Shown: positions 1 through 7,731 of the stretch, piece after piece
Layout: each line of letters begins with the position of its first letter
Numbering within the stretch: position 1 is the stretch's first letter
Source: an uncultured Bacteroidia bacterium
Lineage (GTDB): Bacteria > Bacteroidota > Bacteroidia > Bacteroidales > ML635J-15
Length of the DNA stretch: 34,811 nt
NCBI GenBank assembly: GCA_902762455.1
Contig: CACWOG010000005.1
Location: forward strand, 1-34,811
Reading direction: 5' to 3'
Made by a program: the position numbers and the translations under genes
Notes under the pieces: model-generated
What the model saw: the letters and a program-made list of their open reading frames with translations, nothing else
The model's database searches: none
Told to the model about the DNA's origin: nothing

Positions 1-192
1 ATTTTTGCCAGTAATCATCCAACATGCTGGAGTATTGCTTACAGGTTTGTCCAGCGAGGATTGGGACATTGTTGCAGTTGCAGTTGCTGTTGAATTTGTT
101 GTTTGTAGTGGCCTTTTAGGCTTCTGTCCAAATGCATTTACTGTAACAAATGCCAAGGCTGTACAAAGTACAATCATGAATAATTTTCTCAT
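1..192 (-). CDS. N-terminus of a secreted protein, cut by the window edge
   Basis: Reading the minus strand from the ATG at 192-190 gives 64 uninterrupted codons to base 1, so the gene continues outside the window. The first 23 residues (MRKLFMIVLCTALAFVTVNA then FGQ) are a clear Sec signal peptide. The mature start is rich in Thr, Ser and Ala, with a short Thr-Ala alternation around residues 36-41, then a Cys near residue 57. Nothing here identifies a family. A perfect Bacteroidota promoter lies just upstream (220-250), which supports this start. It is an exported protein of unknown function. Confidence 0.75.
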   Translation of the reverse strand, partial: MRKLFMIVLCTALAFVTVNAFGQKPKRPLQTTNSTATATATMSQSSLDKPVSNTPACWMITGKN

Positions 193-219
193 ATCCTATA
201 TATTTATATTAATAATGCG

Positions 220-250
220 CAAAAATATGAAATAAATCCGTATGTGCAAA
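220..250 (-). promoter_or_regulatory. Bacteroidota-type promoter for the secreted protein gene
   Basis: On the minus strand TTTG (250-247), a 19-nt spacer and TATTTTTG (227-220) match the known Bacteroidota consensus TTTG-N19-TAnnTTTG exactly. The start codon follows about 28 nt downstream. It sits immediately after the U tract of the pruA terminator, which insulates the two genes. Confidence 0.7.
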
Positions 251-284
251 CAAAAAAAAGAGCGACAGCATTTGCCATCGCCCC
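250..284 (-). terminator. Rho-independent terminator of pruA
   Basis: The minus-strand transcript forms an 8-bp stem (GCGAUGGC with GCUGUCGC, including two G-U pairs) around an AAAU loop at 281-262, followed by a run of eight U (259-252). The wobble pairs would be mismatches on the other strand, so it points to minus-strand transcription from pruA. Confidence 0.8.
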
Positions 285-305
285 TTATTATTATGAAAAA
301 GATTC

Positions 306-1943
306 TTATTTTTTGTCCTTTCCGAGGAACGGATAACCGTATTCTGTTGGAGGACAGAAAGTTTCCTTAATTGAGCGGGTGCTAATCCATCTGTAGAGGT
401 TGAGTTCGCTACCTGCCTTGTCGTTGGTACCCGATGCCCTTGCACCGCCGAATGGCTGGTTGCCAACAACTGCGCCTGTCGGCTTGTCGTTGATGTAGAA
501 GTTTCCAGCTGCGTGACGAAGTACGTTTTCGGCTTCGATGATTGCATAGCGGCACTTTGCAAAGATTGAACCTGTAAGTGCGTATGGCGAAGTTTCGTCG
601 CAGAGGTGAAGAGTTTCGGTATATTTGTCGTCGTCGTAAACGAAAACGGTGATAACCGGACCGAACATTTCTTCCTGGATAGCCTCGTAGTGCGGGTCGG
701 TAGTAACGATGATGGTCGGGTCGATGAAGTAGCCAACCTTCTTGTCGTATGTTCCACCGAGAGCTATCTTAGCCTTGCGCGACTTCTTTGCCCTGTCGAT
801 GTAGCCGGCAATCTTGTCGAACGATTCTTCGTCGATGACTGCGTTTACGAAGTTTGTGAAGTCGAATACATCGCCAACCTTTACGGTCTTCATCATTTCC
901 TTAACATTCTTCAAGGTTTCGTCCCACAACGACTTTGGAATGTATGCGCGTGAAGCAGCCGAGCACTTCTGTCCCTGGAATTCGAATGCACCGCGTACGA
1001 TTGCAACTGCGAGTTCGCGCGGGTCAGCCGACTTGTGTGCGAAGATGAAGTCCTTACCGCCAGTTTCGCCGACAATCTTTGGATATGTGTTGTACTTGTC
1101 GATGTTGTCGCCGATCTGCTTCCAGAATGCCTTGAAAGTAGATGTGCTACCGGTGAAGTGGATACCTGCAAGGTGTGGTGATGTGAAAGCAACGCTGCTG
1201 ATAACCGAACCCTTGCCCGGGAGGAAGTTGATAACGCCGTCGGGCAAACCTGCTTCCTGGAAAATCTTCATAAGGTAGTAGTTGGAGAGGATAGCGGTTG
1301 TTGCTGGCTTCCAAATGGTTACATTACCCATCAATACTGGCGAAATGTTGAGGTTGCAAGCGATTGATGTGAAGTTGAATGGAGTGATTGCGTAAACGAA
1401 TCCTTCCATTGCGCGGTATTCGTTGCGGTTGAGTACCGAATTGTCGGAGATTGGCTGCTGAGCGTAAATCTTCGATGCGAAGTACGAGTTGAAGCGGAGG
1501 AAGTCGATAGTTTCCTGTGCGCTGTCGATTTCGGCCTGCATCGGGTTCTTGCCCTGACAGAGCATTGTAGCTGCGTTGATTACATATCTGTATTTCTTCG
1601 AAAGAAGTTCGCCGATACGCATCATAATGGAAGCGCGTTCAATCCAAGGGGTGTCTTCCCACTGCTTCTTAGCTGCCAATGCAGCGTCGATAGCCATCTG
1701 TACTTCCTTCTTGCCAACCTTGTGGTACTTTGCAAGCACGTGCTTGTGGTTTGTAGGCATAACTACAGTACCCATGTCGCCGGTCTTAACTTCCTTACCG
1801 CCAATGATGCAAGGAATTTCGATGCACTGGTTGAACTGACGTTCGAGTTCTTCTTTCAACAATTGTCTTTCTGGAGTTCCGGGTGCGTAAGAGAATCCCG
1901 GTTCGTTCTTCGGCTCTCTGAATGAGAATAATGCGTTATTCAT
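306..1943 (-). CDS. pruA: L-glutamate gamma-semialdehyde (1-pyrroline-5-carboxylate) dehydrogenase
   Basis: Oxidises glutamate semialdehyde to glutamate with NAD+, the second step of proline catabolism, in the cytoplasm. At 545 residues it has the length of the stand-alone P5C dehydrogenase family (ALDH4 type) rather than the bifunctional PutA. The aldehyde dehydrogenase landmarks are present: PFNFTSIACN near 188-197, the FTGS cofactor loop near 263-266, the general base in VGETGGKDF (Glu293), the catalytic cysteine in GQKCSA (Cys327), and EEMFGPV near 424-430. It starts at the ATG at 1943 with no Shine-Dalgarno sequence, as is usual in Bacteroidota. It has its own -7 box upstream and terminator downstream, so it is probably a single-gene unit. 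No proline dehydrogenase gene is in view. Confidence 0.96.
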   Translation of the reverse strand: MNNALFSFREPKNEPGFSYAPGTPERQLLKEELERQFNQCIEIPCIIGGKEVKTGDMGTVVMPTNHKHVLAKYHKVGKKEVQMAIDAALAAKKQWEDTPWIERASIMMRIGELLSKKYRYVINAATMLCQGKNPMQAEIDSAQETIDFLRFNSYFASKIYAQQPISDNSVLNRNEYRAMEGFVYAITPFNFTSIACNLNISPVLMGNVTIWKPATTAILSNYYLMKIFQEAGLPDGVINFLPGKGSVISSVAFTSPHLAGIHFTGSTSTFKAFWKQIGDNIDKYNTYPKIVGETGGKDFIFAHKSADPRELAVAIVRGAFEFQGQKCSAASRAYIPKSLWDETLKNVKEMMKTVKVGDVFDFTNFVNAVIDEESFDKIAGYIDRAKKSRKAKIALGGTYDKKVGYFIDPTIIVTTDPHYEAIQEEMFGPVITVFVYDDDKYTETLHLCDETSPYALTGSIFAKCRYAIIEAENVLRHAAGNFYINDKPTGAVVGNQPFGGARASGTNDKAGSELNLYRWISTRSIKETFCPPTEYGYPFLGKDKK

Positions 1944-1980
1944 AATAATTTTATTTTGTTTTGTTAATTTTTTTGATTTG

Positions 1981-1988
1981 CAAACCTA
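1981..1988 (-). promoter_or_regulatory. -7 box of the pruA promoter
   Basis: Minus-strand TAGGTTTG matches TAnnTTTG and lies 38 nt upstream of the pruA ATG. The -33 position, 19 nt further up, reads ATTC, so only the -7 element is well conserved. Confidence 0.5.
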
Positions 1989-2033
1989 CATAAAAAAAAT
2001 GACTTGTGAATATGTTTGATGAGATTTTTTTTG

Positions 2034-2062
2034 CAAAAAAATGGCTCCCACGAATGAGAGCC
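2034..2062 (-). terminator. Terminator with a UUCG tetraloop, end of the DUF4870 gene
   Basis: The minus-strand RNA has an 8-bp stem GGCUCUCA/UGGGAGCC (one G-U pair) capped by the very stable UUCG loop (2062-2043), then AUUUUUUU (to 2035). It lies 31 nt after the stop codon of the membrane protein gene at 2094. Confidence 0.85.
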
Positions 2063-2093
2063 AAGAAAATAAAGTCTAATTTTAAATTTTTGC

Positions 2094-2489
2094 CTACTTC
2101 AAGATTTTGAACTTACCGAACAATGGCAATGGCTTGGTGTTGCCTTGAGCTGCATATATAATGCCGATTATTGCAAATACCGCAAAACCAATCCAAACTA
2201 ATGAGCCTATAAATATCCACATAAGTGCTAATCCTCCAGCAATCATACCAAATAATGTTAGCAATACATAGTATATAATTACCCACGCTACTTCAGCGAT
2301 GAAAAGTACAAGACCCTGATTTGCATGGAAACGTGCGAATTTTGATTCCTTTGCTGCAAGAATTGGAACCAACACCAAAATTCCGAAATATGCAAGAATT
2401 GCAAATACCTTGTTATTCTGTACATCTTCTGGTGTAACTTCTGTCTGTGCGTTGTTTTCAACAGGCTTGTTTTCGAGTTCTTCTGCCAT
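2094..2489 (-). CDS. DUF4870 (Tic20-like) small membrane protein
   Basis: The frame is open from 2567, but the ATG at 2489 (MAEELENK) is preceded at the right distance by AAGGAG, a rare strong Shine-Dalgarno sequence in this window, so I start there (131 residues). Residues 1-25 are polar and acidic. Membrane segments follow at about 28-45, 58-81 and 88-115, and the end is basic (GKFKILK). The order of N-terminal helix, the KESKFARFHANQGLVLF loop and two more hydrophobic segments is that of the DUF4870/Tic20-like family, found widely in bacteria without an established function. It is transcribed alone, ending at the UUCG terminator. Confidence 0.85.
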   Translation of the reverse strand: MAEELENKPVENNAQTEVTPEDVQNNKVFAILAYFGILVLVPILAAKESKFARFHANQGLVLFIAEVAWVIIYYVLLTLFGMIAGGLALMWIFIGSLVWIGFAVFAIIGIIYAAQGNTKPLPLFGKFKILK

Positions 2490-2630
2490 AATTTTATCTC
2501 CTTTAAGTTTTGTATTATGAATAAATAATTTTTTTGCAAAGAAAATGAATATTCCGTTATGATGCAATAATTTTTTGTTTCAGGTTCAAAGTTCAAGGTT
2601 TAAGGCGTTTGCCTGCGAGCTTTTTGGCCT

Positions 2631-4196
2631 CTATTTCTTCACAAATTCAACCCTTCTGTTCTTGGCCTTGCCCTCGTCGGTGCTGTTGTCGGCAATAGGT
2701 GAAGTCTGTCCCTTGCCAACCGAGCTGAGCCTGCTGGCACTGATGCCCAATTCGACAAGCTTATCGACGATTGCCTTTGCGCGTGCTTCGCTGAGGGTCT
2801 GGTTCGATGCTGCATTGCCTGTATTGTCGGTGTGACCTTGAACTTCGAACTTGAGTTCCGGATTGTCGTTCATAAGTTGTACGATGCGGTTGATTTCGCC
2901 CATTGATTCCGGCTTAATTACCGACTTGCCTACATCGAAGGTAATGCCGTAGGTAACGAACTTGCCATCGGTCATCATACGGTCGTAGAGGGGAACTGCA
3001 CCCTTGGCGATACGGACATTGCGGATGTATGCTGGATATTCTTTTCCTGCACTGTTATATCCTATGCCCAACCAACCGTCTTCTCTTTTGTAATTAGGAA
3101 TGTTGACAACTCGTTTTTCGTCAACGTAAATTTTTACAGCACGCCTGTTTACCGACATTGACACATGATGCCATTTATTGTAGCCAAAATTCTCAACATT
3201 CTGCTCTGTTGAAGCTCTATCGCCATCGATTTTGCCCCAACTGCAAGAAAATCCACGCTTTCGGTCATCGTGTGTATATGCCCATTCCGTCACATGATTA
3301 TAAAAACCGAAATCTAGAATATCGCTTCCTATCCATCTGTCGCCACTTTTGCATAATCTTACCTGCAAATATCCATAATCCTGACCTTCTGTCTCATAAA
3401 AATCGTAATAGTCAAACTCTATTGTAAAAGTCTCGCCTAAATAATTATCAACTTCCATCAGTGGTTTAATCCAACAGTTCTGGTACATAGCAATCACATT
3501 TTCACCATTGACTTTAGCTATTTCGCACTCTCCTTCAACCAAATCCCACATTGACGGGAACTCTCCTAACTGCTCACCAACGAGTTGGTCGTAGTAGAAG
3601 CACTCATCACCAGGCACAAAGTCGAATTTGTTCCACTCAGATGAAGCTTTCATATTGGCATTTGCACCATCGGCGCGTTTTGCTCCACATTCATCGCAGA
3701 ATTTACCCTTATTGCCCTTGTGTCCGCACTGTGGGCAAGTCCAAGAATCATCGGCTGCAGTTGCGTCAGGTTTCTTTGCTCCACACTCGTTGCAGAATTT
3801 GCCTTGGTTGCCTGTGTGACCGCAAGCAGGGCAAGTCCAACCGCTTTCGTCAGCAGTGTTGTTTTCCTGTGATGATGCTCCAGGCTTCTTGGCTGCACAT
3901 TCCTTGCAGAAATTACCTGTGTTGCCAGTTGCTCCGCAGGCAGGACAAGTCCATCCACCATGGTCGTGCGGATCATCGCTAACAGTCTTCGAATTATCGT
4001 TCCTATCCTTCTCAATAGCCTTCTGCGTATTTTCGAAAGTCTTGTCGATGGCATTGTCCACAGCCTTGTCAACGGCTTTGTTTACACCTTCTTCAACTTT
4101 CTGGTTTACCTTGTTTCTTATCAAGTTGCCAATTTGTGCGTTTGCAACGAACGAAAAACACAGCGTAGCCAATGCTAATACTATCAATCTTTTCAT
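2631..4196 (-). CDS. Exported OmpA-family protein with three zinc ribbons and a LamG-like domain
   Basis: 521 residues. A signal peptide (1-20, ending FVANA) is followed by an amphipathic repetitive stretch (VNKAVDKAVDNAIDK, 38-52). Then come three near-identical zinc ribbons of the form WTCPxCG...FCxEC: Cys84/87/97/100, Cys122/125/135/138 and Cys154/157/167/170. Residues about 185-400 look like a concanavalin/LamG-type beta sandwich. Residues 413-521 are an OmpA C-terminal domain with FDVGKSVIKPES, GHTDNTG and NRRVEF, the fold that binds peptidoglycan. The protein is therefore expected in the periplasm or at the outer membrane, anchored to the cell wall. Zinc ribbons are usually cytoplasmic, so three in an exported protein are unusual; they may bind metal or be disulphide-bonded. 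The role is unknown. Confidence 0.88.
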   Translation of the reverse strand: MKRLIVLALATLCFSFVANAQIGNLIRNKVNQKVEEGVNKAVDKAVDNAIDKTFENTQKAIEKDRNDNSKTVSDDPHDHGGWTCPACGATGNTGNFCKECAAKKPGASSQENNTADESGWTCPACGHTGNQGKFCNECGAKKPDATAADDSWTCPQCGHKGNKGKFCDECGAKRADGANANMKASSEWNKFDFVPGDECFYYDQLVGEQLGEFPSMWDLVEGECEIAKVNGENVIAMYQNCWIKPLMEVDNYLGETFTIEFDYYDFYETEGQDYGYLQVRLCKSGDRWIGSDILDFGFYNHVTEWAYTHDDRKRGFSCSWGKIDGDRASTEQNVENFGYNKWHHVSMSVNRRAVKIYVDEKRVVNIPNYKREDGWLGIGYNSAGKEYPAYIRNVRIAKGAVPLYDRMMTDGKFVTYGITFDVGKSVIKPESMGEINRIVQLMNDNPELKFEVQGHTDNTGNAASNQTLSEARAKAIVDKLVELGISASRLSSVGKGQTSPIADNSTDEGKAKNRRVEFVKK

Positions 4197-4228
4197 AAAA
4201 TATCGATTTTATACATTATAATTTTTAG

Positions 4229-4259
4229 CAAAGGTAGAAGATTTTTTTGTAATGGCAAT
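4229..4259 (-). promoter_or_regulatory. Promoter of the zinc-ribbon OmpA gene
   Basis: Minus-strand ATTG (4259-4256), a 19-nt spacer and TACCTTTG (4236-4229) fit the Bacteroidota consensus with one mismatch in the -33 element. The ATG is 32 nt further on. This gives the gene its own promoter, separate from the phosphopantetheinyl transferase gene upstream. Confidence 0.65.
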
Positions 4260-4280
4260 AAAAGAAGAAGAAAAAATGGG

Positions 4281-5015
4281 TTAAAAGACCAAATGTCCCC
4301 ACACCACCGTATTGTCTTCAATTTTCATTGCAGAAAGGGAAAAATGGCGGGTTTTGCCAAATTTTGTTAAGGTGGCATCGATTAATCCTTCGCTTAGGCC
4401 TCTTGAAACTTCGATAATGCTTCCATTTCGACTTCCCTTCGACTGACCCTTCGACTGACGCTCAGGGGGCGTCTCGGGGGGCGTCTCTGGTGACATCTCA
4501 GCGAGCTGAATACTTATCATCTCGCGGAAATCAATGCCTTCGTCGTCGGCAAGCTTAAAAACACATTCCTTACAGTTCCAGAGAATGGTCAACTTCTCAA
4601 GGTCGCCGTTGGCAGCTGCAATTTCCTCATCGGAAAATGCCCGTGTTGCAATTCGCTGTATCCTTGGCGATATCTTTTCGATGTCAATGCCGACGGGATA
4701 GTCGGGATTATAGATTATTGCGGCAATGTCGGCGGAATGGCTTATGGAAATGTAGCCATTGTCGAGATAAGGTTTGCTGTCATTGTAATGTATTGTCTGG
4801 TTTATTCCAACAGCTTTCAGCAATGCTCGTACCGACAGCAGTTCTATGCGACGCTTGGGTGCCTGGCAATTGTCAATGCGACACAAATCCTCGTCGCATA
4901 AGTCGCACATTGCATGCAACTGTTCCTCGGATTCCTCCATTTTCCAGAAGGCGAGAAGGGAATGGTCGGACAATATGTTTTTTTGAATTAACAATGGATA
5001 ATTAATAATGGACAA
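4281..5015 (-). CDS. 4'-phosphopantetheinyl transferase superfamily protein
   Basis: Moves the phosphopantetheine arm from coenzyme A to a serine of a carrier protein. Family motifs are clear: ISHSADIAAI (91-100), GIDIE with the metal ligands Asp111 and Glu113, and WNCKECVFKL (146-155) with Glu150 and Lys154. The conserved N-terminus (LLAFWKMEESEEQL) begins near residue 20, but no ATG lies before it. The frame opens just after a stop codon inside an AT-rich repeat, leaving TTG (5015, or internal TTGs) as the likely start. Residues 176-195 carry tandem in-frame duplications (ETPPETPP and QSKGQSKG), each made by a 12-bp DNA repeat. It ends the ssb-gldE-gldD-transferase block, an order also known in flavobacteria. 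Confidence 0.9.
   Translation of the reverse strand: MSIINYPLLIQKNILSDHSLLAFWKMEESEEQLHAMCDLCDEDLCRIDNCQAPKRRIELLSVRALLKAVGINQTIHYNDSKPYLDNGYISISHSADIAAIIYNPDYPVGIDIEKISPRIQRIATRAFSDEEIAAANGDLEKLTILWNCKECVFKLADDEGIDFREMISIQLAEMSPETPPETPPERQSKGQSKGSRNGSIIEVSRGLSEGLIDATLTKFGKTRHFSLSAMKIEDNTVVWGHLVF
4435..4487. repeat. Two 12-bp tandem duplications inside the transferase gene
   Basis: CCCTTCGACTGA occurs twice in tandem (4435-4446, 4447-4458). Shortly after, a 12-bp unit ending GGGGGCGTCTC also occurs twice (4464-4475, 4476-4487; one base differs). Both have lengths divisible by three and preserve the frame, adding repeated tetrapeptides to the protein. Confidence 0.85.
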
Positions 5016-5050
5016 TTAACAATTAATAATGGATAATGGACAATTGATAA
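4986..5050. repeat. AT-rich direct repeats between gldD and the transferase gene
   Basis: Variants of AATGGATAATTAATAATGG and GGACAATTAACAATT recur several times in about 65 bases. The transferase reading frame starts inside this tract. It resembles the short dispersed AT repeats seen in intergenic DNA of Bacteroidales. No promoter box is obvious. Confidence 0.6.
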
Positions 5051-5057
5051 TGATTTT

Positions 5058-5085
5058 GTGGCGACGCGGCGCGCCACGTCGCTAC
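5058..5085. repeat. GC-rich 14+14-bp palindrome over the gldD stop codon
   Basis: GTGGCGACGCGGCG (5058-5071) is followed directly by CGCCACGTCGCTAC (5072-5085), its inverted copy with two differences. The TAG stop of gldD (5084-5082 on the minus strand) is part of the right arm. It is much richer in G+C than the AT repeat beside it and looks like an inserted REP-type element. It may also act as a transcript-end hairpin, although no U run follows. Confidence 0.7.
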
Positions 5086-5657
5086 CGCCATTCAAAACTT
5101 TCCATAAAATGTTCTATGTCGTCACGGATGAAATCTACCACCGGGGCAAGAGAATCCTTGTTGGGGTGCGCCTCGAAATACAATGAACCGCGCATAAAAT
5201 GTGTTGTGCTGTCGGTAAGGTAGAACTGCACCTGCGATGCTACATTGCCCTTGATGTTGTAGAGACAGCCAAATACTCGCGAGGAATCCTTCTCAAAGAT
5301 ATTTTCCTCGATTGCATCGGCTTTAATGGTGTGCTTGTAGGCAAAGTCGTGAGCATCGTTCAGCAGGGTGTCAATGTCGTTGTTGACAGAGCGATATGTC
5401 AAATACACAGTAGCCTTGTAGCTGGGGAAATAGATGTCGAACCAGCAGTTGTCCTCCTTTTCCTTAATCAGGAACGAATATTCTGGAATCTCGAACTTGA
5501 ACGGACATTCGCCGTTGTACTGCTTGTAGGTCTTTTCGGGAAAGTCTATGCGGAAATATCCCTTGGGACGCGGAGCATAATTTTTACCACCGCAGGCTCC
5601 CAGTATGGCCAACAACACCACAGCAATGGTTATTATGACAGCAATCTTATTTTTCAT
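5082..5657 (-). CDS. gldD: Gliding-motility-associated lipoprotein GldD
   Basis: 191 residues. A lipoprotein signal peptide ends in the lipobox LGAC, with Cys22 the lipidated residue. The mature part has the typical GldD start (YAPRPKGYFRIDFPEKTY, residues 27-44) and continues through PEYSFLIKEK and SLYFEAHPNKDSLAPVVDFIRDDIEHFMESF. GldD is required for gliding and for secretion by the type IX system in Flavobacterium; in non-gliding Bacteroidales it is thought to serve type IX secretion. Its start overlaps the end of gldE by 11 nt, so the two are translationally coupled. Its stop codon lies in a palindromic repeat. Confidence 0.93.
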   Translation of the reverse strand: MKNKIAVIITIAVVLLAILGACGGKNYAPRPKGYFRIDFPEKTYKQYNGECPFKFEIPEYSFLIKEKEDNCWFDIYFPSYKATVYLTYRSVNNDIDTLLNDAHDFAYKHTIKADAIEENIFEKDSSRVFGCLYNIKGNVASQVQFYLTDSTTHFMRGSLYFEAHPNKDSLAPVVDFIRDDIEHFMESFEWR

Positions 5658-6933
5658 CGTTCTCGGTTTTGACGGGTTCGGGCAACTTTACTTTTATCTT
5701 CTTGATTCTGCGCTCGTTGGATGCCGTTACTGTAAAATCGAAGCCATTGACGCTTATGGTCTTGTTTTTGGCTGGGATTTCCTGATTTATTTCGAGCAGC
5801 ATGCCTGCAAGAGTTTCCGATTCGCCCTTGATTTCCTGGAACAAATCGTAATCGACATCAACAATTTTGCAAAAATCCACAATGCTGGTCTTGGCGTCAA
5901 ACTCGTAGTGGCTGTCGTCAATCTTCTTGAAAATATCCTCGTCGGTGTCGAACTCGTCGTGGATTTCACCGACAAATTCCTCAAGAATGTCCTCCAAGGT
6001 CACAATTCCGCTCACACCGCCGTACTCGTCGATTACGATTGCAATGTGCATCTTCTTCGTCTGGAAGTCGGCGAGAAGGTCGTTTATTTTCTTGGTTTCC
6101 GGCACTATAAAGTGCGGACGGATAAGCTTGTGCCAATCGAAATCGTGGTCCTCGACGTGGGCAAGGACATCCTTTATGTAAAGTATTCCCTTGATATTGT
6201 CGAGGTTGTCCTCATAGACTGGAATGCGCGAGAATCCCGATTCCACGATGTCGCCGATTACCTTCGAGAACTTAGCTTCGTATTCAATTGCAAACACATC
6301 CACGCGCGAGGTCATCACTTCGCGGGCATCGAGCGAGGATGAAGCGACAATGTCCTCAAGCATTTCGCGGTCGTCCTTCAGGTCGTCGGATGCAAGTTCG
6401 ATGGCTTGCGACAGGTCCTCTATGCTTATTTCTGACGGATGCTTTTTCTGTAGGCGTTTCTTTACGGCATTGGTCGATTTTACAAGGATTATGCTAAAAG
6501 GGAAGCATAACGGTTCGAGTATCCAAAGCGGATAAGCCATGAATTTTGAAATCGACAACGGGTATTTTGCCGCAAAAATCTTAGGTATCATCTCACCAAA
6601 GAGCAATATTATGAATGTGACGACAACGGTTTGCAACACAATTACAAGCACGGGGCTGTCGATGGATGCGAAAATCCTGTCCGACAAAAAGGCCGTGATT
6701 ATCACTATTGCAATATTTATGAAATTGTTGGCTACAAGAATTGTCGCCAGCAGCTTTTCGGGATTCGACAGCAGTTTTGCGATAAGTTTTCCCTTTGCGG
6801 TCTTAGCCTTGCGGATTTTTTCCTTGTCGCCTGCCGAAAGTCCGAAAAAGCCAGTCTCGCTTGCAGAAACAAGCCCGGAACACACGAGCAAGAATATCAC
6901 TACGATAATTCCGATTATGGTCGATTGGTCCAA
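5647..6933 (-). CDS. gldE: GldE, CNNM/CorC-type membrane protein with CBS domains
   Basis: 428 residues. It has an N-terminal DUF21/CNNM membrane domain (about 1-160, helices near 5-25, 60-85, 95-120 and 132-152), a CBS pair (about 200-330, with SRIPVYEDNLDNIKGILY and IDEYGGVSGIVTLEDILEE) and a CorC/HlyC C-terminal domain (about 345-418). In Flavobacterium GldE works with GldD; relatives transport or sense Mg2+ and other divalent ions. No ATG precedes the first helix: the frame opens after a stop and the first usable start is TTG at 6933. The 5' gap carries AT-rich repeats like those before the transferase gene. It is read with gldD from the ssb side. Confidence 0.92.
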   Translation of the reverse strand: MDQSTIIGIIVVIFLLVCSGLVSASETGFFGLSAGDKEKIRKAKTAKGKLIAKLLSNPEKLLATILVANNFINIAIVIITAFLSDRIFASIDSPVLVIVLQTVVVTFIILLFGEMIPKIFAAKYPLSISKFMAYPLWILEPLCFPFSIILVKSTNAVKKRLQKKHPSEISIEDLSQAIELASDDLKDDREMLEDIVASSSLDAREVMTSRVDVFAIEYEAKFSKVIGDIVESGFSRIPVYEDNLDNIKGILYIKDVLAHVEDHDFDWHKLIRPHFIVPETKKINDLLADFQTKKMHIAIVIDEYGGVSGIVTLEDILEEFVGEIHDEFDTDEDIFKKIDDSHYEFDAKTSIVDFCKIVDVDYDLFQEIKGESETLAGMLLEINQEIPAKNKTISVNGFDFTVTASNERRIKKIKVKLPEPVKTENDEK

Positions 6934-6964
6934 TTCAGTTGAGAGTTAAAAGTTAAGAGTTGGG

Positions 6965-6986
6965 GATTGCTTACATGTAAGCAATC
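6965..6986. repeat. Perfect 22-bp palindrome between ssb and gldE
   Basis: GATTGCTTACA (6965-6975) is followed without a spacer by its exact reverse complement (6976-6986). It sits in a 100-bp gap that also holds repeats of the type TAAACATA-AAAC and AGAGTTAAAAGTTAAGAGT. It could be a repeat element, an operator or an attenuating hairpin between ssb and gldE. No U run follows on either strand. Confidence 0.8.
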
Positions 6987-7033
6987 GCAACAATCATAAA
7001 CATAGAAACTTATAAACATAAAAACTAAAAAAC

Positions 7034-7501
7034 TTAGAATGGTAAATCGTCTTCTGGTTCTGCTGCTGGCTGGAATGCGGTCGGCTCTGCTACGGCTTGA
7101 GTTTGAGCCGTTTGCTCGGCAAACGGCTGTGCAGGTGCAGATGGTGTGGCTACAGGTTGTCCTTCGCGTGCCGACTTTGGCTCCATCATGCGGATAACAT
7201 CGGCAAGGATTTCGGTAGTATAATGGGTTGTATTGTCCTGTCCCTGCCAACTGCGGGTCTGCAAACGTCCTTCCACGTAAATCAGCATACCTTTATCCAA
7301 ATAGGTTTCGCAAAGTTTTGCCGAGTTACGCCAAGCCACTATGTTGTGCCATTCGGTATTTTCGCGCAGTTCTCCGTCCTTTGAGCGGTAGCGTTCGGTA
7401 GTTGCCATACGGAAAGAGGCAACAGGTGTATCTTCTTTTACATATCTTACTTCGGGCTTTACTCCAACCCGTCCTATTAACATTACTTTGTTCAGGTACA
7501 T
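7034..7501 (-). CDS. ssb: Single-stranded DNA-binding protein
   Basis: 155 residues. The OB fold covers about 1-105 (MYLNKVMLIGRVGVKPEVRY, TEWHNIVAWR, LIYVEGRLQTRSW). A flexible Gln/Ala/Pro-rich tail follows, ending in the acidic tip EDDLPF that docks partner proteins in replication and repair. It coats single-stranded DNA as a tetramer. It is the first gene of the ssb-gldE-gldD-transferase block, and the promoter with box TATCTTTG lies just upstream. Confidence 0.97.
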   Translation of the reverse strand: MYLNKVMLIGRVGVKPEVRYVKEDTPVASFRMATTERYRSKDGELRENTEWHNIVAWRNSAKLCETYLDKGMLIYVEGRLQTRSWQGQDNTTHYTTEILADVIRMMEPKSAREGQPVATPSAPAQPFAEQTAQTQAVAEPTAFQPAAEPEDDLPF

Positions 7502-7517
7502 ATCAAAAAATTTTTGG

Positions 7518-7548
7518 CAAAGATAATTAAAATTTGCGAATTACGAAA
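7518..7548 (-). promoter_or_regulatory. Promoter of ssb and probably of the gld block
   Basis: Minus-strand TTTC (7548-7545), 19 nt, TATCTTTG (7525-7518): a full -7 box and three of four -33 bases. The ATG of ssb is 16 nt downstream, giving a very short leader. Confidence 0.65.
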
Positions 7549-7631
7549 ATGAACCTTTCTGTTCTATAAATCAAGATGTTGCACGCAACGTTTCTACAGA
7601 TTTTTATTCCTTAAATTCTTGATTTTTTATG

Positions 7632-7657
7632 TACAATCGTGCCATGGCGCGATTGTA
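7632..7657. repeat. 26-bp palindrome, copy 1
   Basis: TACAATCGTGCCA is followed directly by TGGCGCGATTGTA, a 13+13 inverted repeat with one difference. A diverged second copy lies about 100 bases downstream. The surrounding 7560-7760 region holds further AT-rich repeats (CTCAAACAACCTCAAACAATC) and no credible gene. Confidence 0.75.
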
Positions 7658-7731
7658 TAATCATCAAATCTCAAATTTTCCAACCATCTCAAACAACCTC
7701 AAACAATCATAAACCATTTTAAACGTTGAAG

